From Cranoglanis bouderius (lineage: Eukaryota > Chordata > Actinopteri > Siluriformes > Cranoglanididae), in the NCBI GenBank assembly GCA_023630585.1, contig CM042565.1, forward strand, positions 16,832,013-16,896,012: DNA of 64,000 nucleotides, read 5' to 3'. The notes below the pieces were generated by a model. The model worked only from the letters and a program-made list of their open reading frames with translations. It made no database searches and had not been told where the DNA came from. The position numbers and the translations under genes are program-made. Positions 21,840-34,099 of this stretch are shown one piece after another (position 1 is the stretch's first letter; each line of letters starts with the position of its first letter).

Positions 21840-23344
21840 AACAAACACAGAATGAGATCAGAGAAAAATCAGAGCAAAATCAGGACTGAGACAGAAAAAA
21901 AATGTGTGTAATTATAAAGCTGTGTCAGTTTCAACATCGTTCACCGAAATTTTAAGCCCAAAACATGACACAAAAAGCCAAAATGAAAAAAAAAAAAAAA
22001 AACAAAGAAAAAGAAAAAAAGAGAGAGAGACAGAGAATGCCTCACGAGAAGAAAAAGCTGCGTTTCATTGCTGGCGTGCACGCTTTGACCGTCAGAAACT
22101 GACATTGGTCATGGCCATAGAGAGCGGTGAATTGGCCGAGGAGTGTGTATTGATGGACAGAGAGAAAAGAGAGAGAGCGTGATGACAGAATGAGAGAGAG
22201 AGAGAGAGAGAGAGAGAAGAAAGTTGTGTGTCGACTCCCTGCCCCTCCCAGCCTCATTGTGCGCCTGAGTGAGTGTGTCCTCCGCAGGAATGTATCTCCT
22301 CCGTCCTGCTGATGGATGAGGCCTTGTTCTTCACTCCTCCGCCCCTCCCTCTGAATGCCTCTTTCTCTCTTCTGTCTCTCTTTTCGGCCCGCTCCCTCTT
22401 TCATCCTGTCCTTTTATGGCCGCACCAATAAAAGTCAACCATCCTTCACTCTTCTTCTTCTTCTTTTTTTTTTGTTTGTATGTATGTGTGTGTTGTGGGT
22501 TGGAGATGAGAGAGAGAGAGGGAGTTGAGGGAGGGAAAGGGAGGGGCAATTGTCTAATACGACACACACACATACACACACACACGCACACACACACAAT
22601 TTCTTCTATTGAATAAAATCCTGGATGTAAAATTGCAGCTACAAAACAAAATTAGACAAAAAAAGCTTTGTGTACACTGTGTGTGTGTGTGTGTGTGTGT
22701 GTGTGAGAAACTTGGCCACTTTGACTCTGCTTTGTATTTGTATGGATTGATGTACGTGATTAAAGGAGCTTTCACACCTACTAGTCTAAATCAGAGAGAA
22801 ATTTTATACTTTTGATTCCTTCGCTATTTGGTTTATTTTCTCACTGCACGTAATTAAATGAACCAGAAAGAACTTCAGCATGTTTCTGAGATGTGTGTAA
22901 AACCCTTTCATTAATTGGTCACTGATGGAAAAAGTAAACAAACCTTTGTTAAATTAGCGCACGCAGGAATAAAAGAAAAACACGGAGGCGACGCTCAATA
23001 AATGATTCTATAATTGTGTAAATACTTAGTTTAAAACATTGTGTGTATCACATCCAGCCTGTATATTTCTCGTTTTTGTTGGTTTAATTGGTCCATATCT
23101 CCAGAACACACAGCATTTCTGCAGCTCTACAGCTCTGTCCTTTGGCTCAGTTTGTATCTTGCAGCTCAGCTTGCAAAAAAAAGTCAACAAAAAAAAAAAA
23201 AAAAAACATTGCAACCTGAGACACGTGTGTGTCTGATCGATTCGGGATGAATTCTCACTCAATCGATCCACATTAGAGTCGGATTGGACTCGGACTAAAA
23301 CCACCTCGCTCAGATGGGCTCGGACCTTTTCTGGTCCACACCTG
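21838..23344. other. Non-coding stretch with simple repeats
   Basis: Holds a poly-A/GA patch at 21,988-22,030, an AG run at 22,194-22,216, a CA run at 22,561-22,598, a GT run at 22,679-22,705 and a poly-A run at 23,189-23,206. No gene is seen. Confidence 0.5.
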
Positions 23345-23517
23345 AGTGTGATACCCGTATCCAGAGCCACTTACGTTTATCTCATTTATCCAACTGAGCA
23401 GTTGAGGGTTAAAGGTCCTGCTCAAGATCCCAGCAGTGGCAGCTTGTCAGTAGTGGGATGTGAACTCATGACCTTCCGATCAGTAGTCCAACATCGTAAC
23501 CGCTAAGCTACCACTTT
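23345..23517 (-). mobile_element. tRNA-derived SINE, near full length
   Basis: On the reverse strand the order is AGTGGTAGCTTAGCGGTTA (A box), GTTGGACTACTGATC, GTCATGAGTTCACATCCCA (B box) and CCACTGCTGGGATCTTGAGC. It ends TTAACCCTCAACTGCTCAGT and GTAAGTGGCTCTGGATA, the 3' tail common to fish SINE and LINE partners. This is the most complete of the SINE copies in the window. Confidence 0.8.
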
Positions 23518-23565
23518 CGTCTTTCAAACTTTAAACTATGCTGCATTTTTTTCTTCTCCCCGGAT

Positions 23566-23755
23566 TAAAGGTTCCTCGAAAGGGTTCTCTCTTTTACGGC
23601 TCTACACAGAACCTTTCTCACGGAGTCCTTCAGTTGCGCAAGCCATGGACTTATTCTGCGTTTATTATATGTAAAACCCTGTAACAGACAAAGTTTCCTT
23701 TTCAAAGAAGGTTCTGAACACTAACCCCTAAGGAACCTTTTTTCCGAAAAGTGCA
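23566..23755. mobile_element. MITE-like repeat with short inverted ends
   Basis: The left end has AAAGGTTCCTCGAAAGGGTT and the right end AGGAACCTTTTTTCC, partly complementary. Internal AGAACCTTTCTC/AGAAGGTTCTG motifs are also inverted. It is about 190 bp with no coding content. Confidence 0.4.
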
Positions 23756-23851
23756 GATAAAGAGCGGAGTTACAAAAGAGTTTCCCGAGAAACAGGACAT
23801 TTCCAACAAAAGCTCTTTGCTTTATTGTTTCTAATGCTCTCATAATACTCC

Positions 23852-23857
<6 letters not shown>

Positions 23858-23892
<35 letters not shown>

Positions 23893-23910
23893 GTCTCTCT
23901 GTCTTTCTCT
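23858..23910. repeat. (CT)n microsatellite
   Basis: A CT run with GTCTGT interruptions toward the right end. Confidence 0.9.
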
Positions 23911-24026
23911 CCTTTTCCGGCAATAACAAGTGCTAGCTAATTAACTAGCGGATGATAAACACTCTATCACAAAAAAATAAATAAATCAGAACCCTGGAGA
24001 TAAACAAATGAAACACCACATCACTG

Positions 24027-24560
24027 TTAGAATTCTGGATTCTGATTGGTCAGAAGGATTACGTTTCTATCACAGCAGCTCTGACAGTAGCGTTATCGAC
24101 AGTAAAGTTATCGTTTCTATAGCAACAGCTCGTTCACAGGGACCTGTACGGCCGATGCTGCGATTAAAAACCTTGACATTCATGGAAGGAGTCTCCAGTG
24201 TCAGCCCTTTTTTGTAACAGTCAGAGGTAAAGTTGTAACTTTAAGTTTTCCGACATCTTCATGACAGAGTTTACGCTTTTTTTTTTGTCTTATTAACTTT
24301 CAGAGAGAGAAAAAAAGGGAAGCCGGTTAGGGGAACGACTGTTTATAACATAAGTTATAACGTAAGTGAGAGCAGGAACTAACTTGTCTCACGCATGTTT
24401 CACGACATTAACTATAAAGGGATAAAAAGTATGACGTGCCGTTCTTTAATAAATAAAACAATTATAATAGTTTGATCGTATAATCGGTAAATTGCAAAAC
24501 TTGGGGACGTGCTGCTATAGAAAAATAATCAACTTCGGGTTGGTAAGAGTATCTCCACTT
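24027..24560 (+). repeat. Dispersed repeat family X, copy 2 (longest)
   Basis: Starts GTTAGAATTCTGGATTCTGA. Then come TTTCTATAGCAACAGCTCGT, GGAGTCTCCAGTGTCAGCCC, TAACAGTCAGAGGTAAAG and TTTTCCGACATCTTCATGAC. It ends GCTGCTATAGAAAAATAATC. It abuts the Tc1-like element at 24,575. Confidence 0.75.
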
Positions 24561-24574
24561 CATCACTCGAATTA

Positions 24575-26177
24575 CAGTATCTCACAAAAGCGAGTACACC
24601 CCTCACATTTTTGTAAATATTTTATTATAACTTTTCATGGGACAACACTGAAGAAATGACACTTTGCTACAGTGTAAAGTAGTGAGTGTACAGCTTGTAT
24701 AACAGTGTAAATCTGCTGTCCCCTCAAAATAACTCAACACACAGCCATTAATGTCTAAACCGCTGGCAACAAAAGTGAGTACACCCCTAAGTGAAAATGT
24801 CCAAATTGGGCCCAATTAGCCATCATGTGACTCGTTAGTGTTACAAGGTCTCAGGTGTGAATGGGGAGCAGGTGTGTTAAGTTTGGTGTTATTGCTCTCA
24901 CACTCTCTCATACTGGTCACTGAAAGTTCAACATGGCACCTCATGGCAAAGAACTCTCTGAGGATCTGAAAAACAGAATTGTTGCTCTACATAAAGATGG
25001 CCTAGGCTATAAGAAGATTGCCAACACCCTGAAACTGAACTGCAGCACGGTGGCCAAGACCATACAGCGGTTTAACAGGACAGGTTCCACTCAGAACAGG
25101 CCTCGCCATGGTCAACCAAACAAGTTGAGTGCACGTGCTCAGCATCATATCCAGAGGTTGGCTTTGCAGAATAGACATAAGAGTGCTGCCAGCATTGCTG
25201 CAGAGGTTGAAGGGGTGGGGGTTCAGCCTGTCAGTGCTCAGACCATACGCCGCACACTGCATCAAATTGGTCTGCATGGCTGTCGTCCCAGAAGGAAGCC
25301 TCTTCTAAAGATGATGCACAAGAAAGCCCGCAAACAGTTTGCTGAAGACAAGCAGACTAAGGACATGGATTACTGGAACCATGTCCTGTGGTCTGATGAG
25401 ACCAAGATAAACTTATTTGGTTCAGATGGTGTCAAGCGTGTGTGGCGGCAACCAGGTGAGGAATAGAAAGACAAGTGTGTCTTGCCTACAGTCAAGCATG
25501 GTGGTGGGAGTGTCATGGTCTGGGGCTGCATGAGTGCTGCCGGCACTGGGGAGTGTACTGTGACGTACTGTGACATACTGAAGCAGAGCATGATCCCCTC
25601 CCTTCAGAAACTGGGCCGCAGGGCAGTATTCCAACATGATAACGACCCCAAACACACCCCCAATACGACCACTGCCTTGCTAAAGAAGCTGAGGGTAAAG
25701 GTGATGGACTGGCCAAGCATGTCTCCAGACCTAAACCCTATTGAGCATCTGTGGGGCATCCTCAAACGGAAGGTGGAGGAGCGCAAGGTCTCTAACATCC
25801 ACCAGCTCTGTGATGTCGTCATGGAGGAGTGGAAGAGGACGCCAGTGGCAACCTGTGAAGCTCTGGTGAACTCCATACCCAACAGGGTTAAGGCAGTGCT
25901 GGAAAATAATGGTTTGCCACACAAAATATTGACACTTTGGGCCCAATTTGGACATTTTCACTTAGGGGTGTACTCACTTTTGTTGCCAGTGGTTTAGACA
26001 TTAATGGCTGTGTGTTGAGTTATTTTGAGGGGACAGCAAATTTACACTGTTATACAAGCTGTACACTCACTACTTTACATTGTAGCAAAGTGTCATTTCT
26101 TCAGTGTTGTCCCATGAAAAGATATAATAAAACATTTACAAAAATGTGAGGGGTATACTCACTTTTGTGATATACTG
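24575..26177 (+). mobile_element. Tc1-like DNA transposon (family B, copy 2), complete ends
   Basis: 1,603 bp, the same length as copy 1, with TA at 24,573-24,574 and 26,178-26,179. The arms begin CAGTATCTCACAAAAGCGAG and end CTCACTTTTGTGATATACTG and carry the same inner direct repeat (AAAAGTGAGTACACCCCT). By eye the two copies differ at only a few percent of positions. Confidence 0.95.
24933..25927 (+). pseudogene. Tc1-like transposase with one in-frame stop (family B, copy 2)
   Basis: The ATG at 24,933 gives MAPHGKELSEDLKNRIVALH, a paired-like helix-turn-helix, then VLWSDETKINLFGSDG (first Asp). TAG at 25,464-25,466 interrupts the frame. Reading on in the same frame gives PTVKHGGGSVMVWGCMSAAG, then VFQHDNDPKHTPN (second Asp) and SPDLNPIEHLWGILKRK (Glu), to about 25,910. 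A short indel before the terminal codons shifts the last few residues. Compared with Tc1 relatives, the region after AAGTGE is shortened by roughly ten residues, and copy 1 has the same shortening. Confidence 0.9.
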
Positions 26178-26515
26178 TATTTCACTATAACAACATCACA
26201 CACAGTGTTTAATTCGGTGCTAAGAGGGAACAAGGTGAGATTTGTCATGTGGTAACCTAGCCTACGTTTGTGTTGGTATGAAGTGGTTTCCTCAGGCTGG
26301 GTAATGCTCATAAATCACAGCTCAGTGTTGCTTTAATGTGCTGCGAGTGTTTTAAAATGCAGTTTTATTGAACAGTGTGTTCGTTCTGTCCGTGTGGAGA
26401 AGTTTAGAGAGCGCCGTTTAAAAACTATTATTAGAGAACAGTTACACAACACGGCGCTAACATCAGAGAGACCTTCCCACCTGAGTGAAACTCTGAACTC
26501 ACTGAGTCACTGCGG

Positions 26516-26517
<2 letters not shown>

Positions 26518-26590
<73 letters not shown>
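26518..26590. repeat. (CA)n microsatellite
   Basis: An uninterrupted CA run of about 73 bp, one of the longest in the window. Confidence 0.97.
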
Positions 26591-26591
<1 letters not shown>

Positions 26592-28920
26592 CGCTTTCAG
26601 TGTATCCCTGTAGAAGCATTGTGATGGTTAAATTCTACAGTTTCGATTTTTGTATCTGAGATACTTTTCTTTATTTAACTGTCATGCTGTGAAATTCCAC
26701 ACAAATGTTTATTCATCTAAAAATTTAAATTAAATAAGACATTATGTTGATGTTGACAGTTCTTTGCCTCGTATAAGCTCGTGTGCTCACGTCGTCAAAC
26801 CTGATCTCACGGGGAATTCATACCAATTTTAACAAATACTTATGAGGCTGGATTTTTTAAAAAAAAATGATTTCATACAAATAAGGTCATGAGAAAAGGT
26901 ACGATTGCTAATAGGGTGTTCACGTAATGGAGTAATTATAGTAAATACAAGCTATCAACGTAGAAAAAAACATTTATGCCTTATGTGGGAGTTTAACATA
27001 TAACTCTAAAATTTCACATTATGAACAAACTCATCCACGAATACGACCCGTTAAAATAATCAGGAGTCTAAAATGTCACAGTTTAATTACTGGCATTTAG
27101 TGTATCATTAAAAAGGCTAGCTTTCTCCCTGTAAGACGTTAAATTGCTGTTTGCGTTGCCATAGAAACCACTGATTTCCATGTGTGACGAGATGAACAGC
27201 TCTGAGCAGAATCTTCTTTAGCAGTTCTTCTCATATCACTTCTATTACTCAGGTTGTACCTTCTGCTTGTGTCTCTCGTAAATTACCGTAATTCCAGCAT
27301 GACCGAGTAAAACACAATAGCACCATAACTCCGCCCCCCAAAACCCAATGTCTGCATTCAAAATTATTATTATTATTATTATTATTTTTATTTTTTTTTA
27401 AATATGCAGCTCAATTTTAAGAACCGGCTGCTTTGCTTTACTTTGCTTTCTCAGGTGGGAAACATAGCAGAACATGGATATTAGTTTATTTTTTTCCTTT
27501 TAAAGAGAAAAGATCTAAACACCTGACAGAACTTCTAACAATGAAAGAAGGCGCGAGAACAAATAAGGAATAAAACAGTACAGTAAGAAAGTGAAAACGG
27601 AAAATATATAGGGTGATGTTTAAAATTAATTTCAGGTTGGTAATTAAAAGTATATTTTTGCATGCAAAAAAAATTATTAAGCATTATTGTATGGTAACTG
27701 AGAAATGTTAAACCTTTTAGCGATCGTCATGCGCTTGCCATTTCCAGGCTGTGAGCTTATTATATAGCCTTCAAAAATAATTTAAAAAAATTTTAACTTG
27801 TAATTACATTACATTTAGTTCTACGCAGTTTGTATTAATAATCTTACGTCAAATCATGGTGAGTCAAGTGGTCATGGCTTTTGCCAGAGCAATCACGGTA
27901 AAAATGTCCTACATGTTTTATGAGAGCAGAGAGTAAAGCAGAGAGGTTTTGGTAATGTGTCCAATTTAAATGAAGTTTCAGTGAAAAGTGTGGAAATCGA
28001 GTAAATTTACATAATCATTACGATTGGTTTTAATCTGACTGCATAAAAGACTTAATTCTAACAGAAAACAATCTATTTAAATCAGTTTCATGACAGAAAA
28101 TAAATAAATAAATAAATAGATACATACATACATACATAAATTAATGAATACTTAAACCATACTTGAGATCGGACCTGTTTGTTGTTGTTTTTTTCTTCAA
28201 ACAACACTACAATTCTCATTGTATTTTTTATAACCCAAAATGTTAAACCCAAATGGGTTTTTTATATATATACTATAAAGTACAAGTTTAAGTCTTTTCT
28301 TAAGTCCTGGTCTTTTATCTCATATAGTCATGACCTTTGGTCTTAAAAACTCACAAGTTGTTCAAAGCTGTTTGCACCAATCAGTAACTAATTCGGAAAG
28401 CTGAAAAAATGTAAAGTAATTTTTTATTTTAAAAATAAATAAATAAACATTAATAAATGAATGTATAAACAGATAAATGAATAAATTACTTTCACTGATC
28501 ATGATTCTGGACTTTTTTTGTTTTAATGAGGCTGTTTTTTGAATATTGTTTGCATTTGACATAAACAAAGTTTCCACTCTAAGTAGAAAAAATTATTAAT
28601 TTGTTAATTAAGCACTTTTTAATTAAGGACTTTCATCATATTTTATTTTATTGAATAATGATGTTTGACTGTAGTGTCACTTGGGAAAGCCCAGATTCAA
28701 GACTAAGTGCTAACAAACGCTATAAAGCTGAAGATTTTAAATTTTGAAAGTTATTTATTTTCACGATACTGAATATATAAATTAATAAATACACTGATTA
28801 AAGGGAAAAAAAAAGTCCATTATGTCCTGTTTGCTCCAAATGTAGTCGATCAGTTGGGAAATGTTTGACGTGTGAAATCAGTTTATTTAATTTTGAACTG
28901 CGAGGCTGATGAAAATAACA

Positions 28921-28924
<4 letters not shown>
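26591..28924. other. AT-rich non-coding stretch, no gene seen
   Basis: Contains an ATT run near 27,365-27,386 and a TAAA/TACA run at 28,100-28,138. GTTGCCATAGAAAC at 27,155-27,168 is an X-box-like near-palindrome. No coding frame is credible. Confidence 0.5.

Positions 28925-28997
<73 letters not shown>
28925..28997. repeat. (AT)n microsatellite
   Basis: An AT run of more than 70 bp, fully self-complementary. Confidence 0.97.
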
Positions 28998-29001
<4 letters not shown>

Positions 29002-29329
29002 TATATATTTTAAGTATATTTTAAGTGCACTAAATGTGTTTGGTGTCAGACTCAGAAAGGAGGCGTGGCTTAAAGTTTAAAGGCTGAGATTGTATATTAG
29101 AAGTGATTTGGCTTATAATATCGTTCTAATAACATTTCATTCACATTTTTTTTATTTATTCGTGCTTTCATTAATTCAGTAAAAAAATATTTCTGAGACA
29201 GTGTGTGTTGAAGAAGGTGATGAGCTTCCATTACTCGTTAGCGACGTTAATTTAAATTAACTAAAAACATTAACTGCAGCTGATGGACTAGATTTTAATT
29301 TTTTTTGGCTGTTAATCCTTGTCTCCGAG

Positions 29330-29660
29330 TGATTCTGTTTATTTCTGGCCATTTTTAATGCACCGAACTTCCCATTGGAGTCTCGCTCCACATTCCAGCT
29401 GAATTTAATTACATGACTCTTGGCTATATTTTAAAAAGCCGCTGGGCTAAAAAACACTACCTCCCATCTGCTCTCCACGCTGCTGTATTGTTCCGAGGTC
29501 GCTCTCGGTGCCGGCTGGGTTCCACCGCTGCTGGCTCCCACTCCTACGGCGCATAATGAACAGGCAGTTAATTAGATAATTAGCACTATTACGATCCGCA
29601 TTAAGATTCAATGGCGGTGCAATTAGACCAATTAAACAGCTCATGGAAACATGTTATGTT
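29330..29660. promoter_or_regulatory. Candidate conserved non-coding element
   Basis: High-complexity, repeat-free block in an AT-rich desert. It is dense in homeodomain-type TAAT/ATTA cores, for example GGCAGTTAATTAGATAATTA near 29,562 and GCAATTAGACCAATTAAAC near 29,618. No reading frame is supported. The enhancer character is an inference. Confidence 0.3.
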
Positions 29661-30701
29661 TTGCATGTTGCATTGATAACGCGGTGATTACGGTTTTTGG
29701 CACGGAGATTAAAAAATACTACAGGAAATGACTAGAAAATTATTTTTTAGCTCATTCTTCTTGAGGAGAAACATGCTAAAAGTGACTATATTTGAGTTCT
29801 TTTTGTACGCAGGATTCAGGTGTAGGAGCGTAAATTAACATAAACAAATGGATGTGCATACTTGACTGCTTAGATATTTGCATTATGCATATTCAAGAAA
29901 AAAAGAGCCATGTAAAGCAAACTCAAGACAGGTGATACGTCTCATTCGTCAGCGCAACAACAAAACATCAGGAGGTTTTTTGTGTTTTTTTTTTTTTTTT
30001 TAAAACATCTGTTAAGGATCAAAAGAATTTTTGATTGTATGACAATATGGATCAATAATTACTGATCAATATTATTTCCAAATACCCTAAAGGAACAGCA
30101 GTAATGCTAATCTAGCTAACACATATTTTCGCATAGTTGCTTTACATGGCATCATTTTTTAGCTAAACAGTTTTAAAAAATCCATATTTACACATTTAAG
30201 TTTACATTTTGAGTTAAAATGTAACATGGCCTTGTAAACTGTAATAATCAGACAATTATCACATAGAAAACTGTTTATATCATTTATATATTCCAAACCT
30301 ATAATAATAATTAAAAAGAAGAAAAAAAGAAGGAAGCAATTTTTCCCCCAGCAGTTTCAACCAGTACAGCTGCTTTTCAATATATTATACACATCTAACA
30401 TACATTTATAAAGCACAAAAAAAAAAAAAAAGCTTTTTAACTATAAACTGGCTATAAGGCTTATCTATACTATTAAACTGAATTTCCTAAGGAGAAATCA
30501 GTGACACTGTCTTTCATAGCATCCCTGTACTACATTTAACAGTCATGAGCTAACAAGCCTTAATGGTTTGAGAGACCTGGTGTCATTTTATAGCTCTTTA
30601 CTGAGAACAGAGGAGTTTAATATCCAATGTTTATTAATAATAATGAATTAGAGGTTAGATAAAATGCTCTCTAACTAAATGCATTAAACTGATTTTTATG
30701 C

Positions 30702-30759
<58 letters not shown>

Positions 30760-31346
30760 TGTGTTTTATACACACAACTGGATGAAAGTGAGTGCTGAAA
30801 CTGTTGAAGTGCTGCCCCCTATCGACACTTCAGAGAAGAAGCTGCAGAAGTTTGGACACTAAAGGTTCACCTTTCTACTGTGGGACTGATCCCAAAATCA
30901 GCTTTTGGTTCTTATTTTAGTTTTAATATAAGGGTGAGTCAAAAGACAACCTTAAATCCTTAAAAGTGTGACATATATTAGAGAAACAGTGTAGTAAATT
31001 TGTAGTTCTGAAAGTAAAAAAAAAATTAACTACAGGTCCATTGTTCTCAATAGCTCCTTTTACTGCTACTTTTGTGACACCTGTTTGCAATAAACAATGG
31101 AAAAAAATAAGGTTTTCATTTGACTCACCCTCTTATGTTAAAAAATGTTTAAGGTCAGTTTAAAAGAGTAGTTCAGTGGAAAATCACAACGTCCCTCTTT
31201 AACCAAACATGTAGTCGATCAGCTCAGGGAGGATGGGTGTGAAAATTTTCAAACTAAAGTAATGGACGTCTATCTCACACAAAATAGCACTGTGTTAAGA
31301 CTTGTGTCTATAAGCTATAAATCTATAAACTAAACTTGAGCATTTA
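29661..31346. other. AT-rich non-coding stretch, no gene seen
   Basis: Includes a T run at 29,986-30,001, a poly-A run at 30,417-30,431 and a GT run at 30,705-30,755. Confidence 0.5.
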
Positions 31347-31495
31347 CAGAGCCCTCCACTAATATTGGCACCCGTGGTAAATATGAGCAAAGAAGGCTAT
31401 GAAATATTGTTTAACCTTTTGATCATTTGTTCAAAGAATTCACAAAAATACGCTGCTCTCATGGATATCAAACAATTGCAAACACAACACAGGTT

Positions 31496-31497
<2 letters not shown>

Positions 31498-31558
<61 letters not shown>
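31498..31558. repeat. (TA)n microsatellite inside a Tc1 arm
   Basis: About 30 TA units between AGGTTTAT and CTTTTTTAAATG, within the left inverted-repeat region of element H. Confidence 0.97.
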
Positions 31559-31559
<1 letters not shown>

Positions 31560-31600
31560 TTTTTAAATGTATTCGTGCAACAATTATTGCACCCTTTTAG

Positions 31601-32599
31601 TCAATACTTTGCCAAGATAACAGCTCTGAGTCTTCTCCTATAATGCCTGATGAGGTTGGAGAATACATGGCAAGGGATCTGAGACCATTCCTCCATACAG
31701 AATCTCTCCAGATCCTTCAAATTTTGAGGTCCACGCTGGTGGACTCTTCTCTTCAGTTCACCCCACAAGTTTTCTATGGGTTTCAGGTCAGGGGACTGGG
31801 ATGGCCAGGGCAGGACCTTGATTTTGTGGTCAGTAAACCATTTCTGTGTTGATTTTGATGCATGTTTTGGATCATTGTCCTGCTGGAAGATCCGACCACG
31901 GCCCATTTGAAGCTTTCTGGCAGAGGCAGTCAGGTTTTCATTTAACATCTGTTGGTATTTGATAGAGTCCATGATGCCATGTATCCTAACAAAATGTCCA
32001 GGTCCTCTGGCAGAAAAACAGCCCAAAACATTAAAGAGCCACCACCATATTTAACCGTGGGCATGAGGTACTTTTCCATTTGGCTACCTCTCTGTGTGCA
32101 CCAAAACCACCTCTGGTGTTTACTGCCAAAAAGCTCTATTTTAGTTTCATCTGACCATAGAACCCGATCCCATTTGAAGTTCCAGTAGTGTCTGGCAAAC
32201 TGAAGACACTTGAGTTTGTTTTTGGATGAGAGTAGAGGCTTTTTTCTTGAAACCCTTCCAAACAACTTGTGGTGATGTAGGTGACTTCGGATTGTAGTTT
32301 TGGAGACTTTCTGACCCCAAGACGCAACTAACTTCTGCAGTTCTCCAGCTGTGATCCTTGGAGATTTTTTGGCCACTCCAACCATCCTCTTCACAGTGCG
32401 TTGAGACGATATAGACACGCGTCCAATTCCAGGTTGATTCATAACATTTCCAGTTGACTGGAACTTCTTAATTATTGCCCTGATGGTGGAAATGGGCATT
32501 TTTTAATGCTTGTGCTATTTTCTTATAGCCACTTCCCATTTTGTGAAGCTCAACAACCTTTTGCCGCACATCACAGCTATATTCCTTGGTCTTACCCAT
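31601..32599 (-). pseudogene. Tc1-like transposase pseudogene (element H)
   Basis: The minus-strand ATG at 32,599 opens MGKTKEYSCDVRQKVVELHK, but a 1-base slip in an A run near 32,500 shifts the frame. It resumes PISTIRAIIKKFQSTGNV, TVKRMVGVAKKSPRITAGEL and VLWSDETKIELFG (first Asp). A second slip near 32,025, within GGGSLMFWAVF, shifts again to GCFSARGPGHFVRIHG, IFQQDNDPKHASKSTQ (second Asp) and SPDLKPIENLWGELKRR (Glu), and the frame ends at the stop at 31,601. The triad is present. Two frameshifts disable the copy. Confidence 0.88.
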
Positions 32600-32772
32600 T
32601 GTTATGAATGACTAAGGGAATTTGTCCTGTGTGTTACCTCATATTTATATCCCTGTGAAACAGGAAGTCATGGCTGAACAATTTCCTGTTCCTAGTCACC
32701 CAGGTGTACTAAAAATGTAATTGGGGTGCCAATATAAAATGTAATTGCATTTGAGAAAAGGAGAATACTCTG

Positions 32773-33084
32773 TATGTTAGATTTTTTTTTTTTTGTTGGA
32801 CTTGTTGTACCTTTAACTTCACCTCTGAATCAGGTGTGCAGTGACCTGTGCAAATGGACGAACAAATGAGCACCTGCGGATGTGTGTGCTCGTGTGCCTG
32901 TGTCAGAATTCATATTATAATATGTGTGTGTGTGTTTTGCATCAGTGTACAAGCATGCATAATGTGTGTTTCTGAACTCACTGGTAGGACGACGAGTTTT
33001 GGTCCTCGTACAGCCACTCAAAGCCGAGAGGAATGGACTGCGTGTATTAGAGACGTCAAAAAAAAAAAAAGCAAAGGAGGGCAG
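32773..33084. other. Non-coding stretch, no gene seen
   Basis: A T run at 32,782-32,793, TG-rich sequence at 32,880-32,940 and a poly-A run at 33,059-33,070. Confidence 0.45.
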
Positions 33085-33545
33085 TAATGAATTTGGGGCG
33101 AAATGAGCGTTAATGGCACTGGCATTACTCGTAGTCCACATAACAAATTATTGGAAATTTGACAAGCACACCAATTTATCTCTTGATGCCCGGTGGGAGC
33201 GCGCTGGAGTCCTCTTGTGCTCGCCACGGCAAGACAATTTCGCCTCATTTTCCTATTTATAACAATAGAACCAGCCATTAAGACAAATTAATGTCATTAT
33301 CAAGTCGCCATGAAAATGACAACTAGCGGCGTTTCGAGCGGGCTTTAGTGGGCCATTCACCATAATGAAATCCGCTGTACAGCAACTGAAAAGAAACACT
33401 CCAAGTAATTATTTTCTAGTAGCTTGTTTGTCTGCCGGCCGTTCGTTTGCTTTCAGCCCAATTATGGAGCGAGCCGAGCCGCGGAGGCGCGCAGAGAGGC
33501 CTAATTGGGCAATTAGCGGCCCGTTCCAGGGCTTTTAGCTCCGGT
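33085..33545. promoter_or_regulatory. Candidate conserved non-coding element
   Basis: About 460 bp of repeat-free sequence with many ATTA/TAAT cores (AGCGTTAATGGCACTGG, GACAAATTAATGTCATTATC, CCCAATTATGGAGCG, AATTGGGCAATTAGCGG) mixed with GC-rich patches. There is no coding frame. Density and balance resemble developmental enhancers. Conservation is untested. Confidence 0.3.
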
Positions 33546-33551
33546 AGAGTG

Positions 33552-33575
33552 GAGAGAGAGCGAGAGAGAGAGAGA

Positions 33576-33614
<39 letters not shown>

Positions 33615-33621
33615 TGGGAGG

Positions 33622-33653
<32 letters not shown>
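33552..33653. repeat. (GA)n microsatellite
   Basis: A GA tract with small interruptions (TGAGAG, GGTGGGAGGGAGG) immediately after the candidate regulatory block. Confidence 0.95.
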
Positions 33654-33656
<3 letters not shown>

Positions 33657-34099
33657 GTTCTACAGAGCTACACATACCTGCTCACTCAAACACAATACTC
33701 CATTACACACGCACAGCACATATGGAGAGGATACACACACATACATATGGTCAAAAAACCAATCACAAAACCACAGCTACACCCCAGACCCCAGTGAGCA
33801 AATGATACACAGCACAACAATATACATCGTTACAACTCTGGTGCAGCGTCAGTTAGTTCAATTTTTCATGTAGAAATATTGGTCTTTCAGTTTACAATCT
33901 CACTCAAATTAAATTAAACTTAAATTACATCTCGTTAAAGACTAGTTTAGAGTAGACAACTACTTCTTTAATTCATACCATCTGCCTTAAAGTTATCAGG
34001 CTCCAAAATGATGCATGAACTAGCCACACAGGCTGACTACTAGCAGAAAATAATGTTGTAATCGGTCGGCTCGGAAAATAGAAATTGCACAGGACATAT

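Larger units (their letters stand above)
31347..32772 (-). mobile_element. Tc1-like DNA transposon (family H)
   Basis: The left end after TA (31,345-31,346) reads CAGAGCCCTCCACTAATATT. The right end has TTGGGGTGCCAATATAAAAT near 32,720 and finishes GAATACTCTG before TA (32,773-32,774). The arms are imperfect. A (TA)n microsatellite of about 60 bp (31,498-31,558) sits inside the left arm. Confidence 0.85.
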
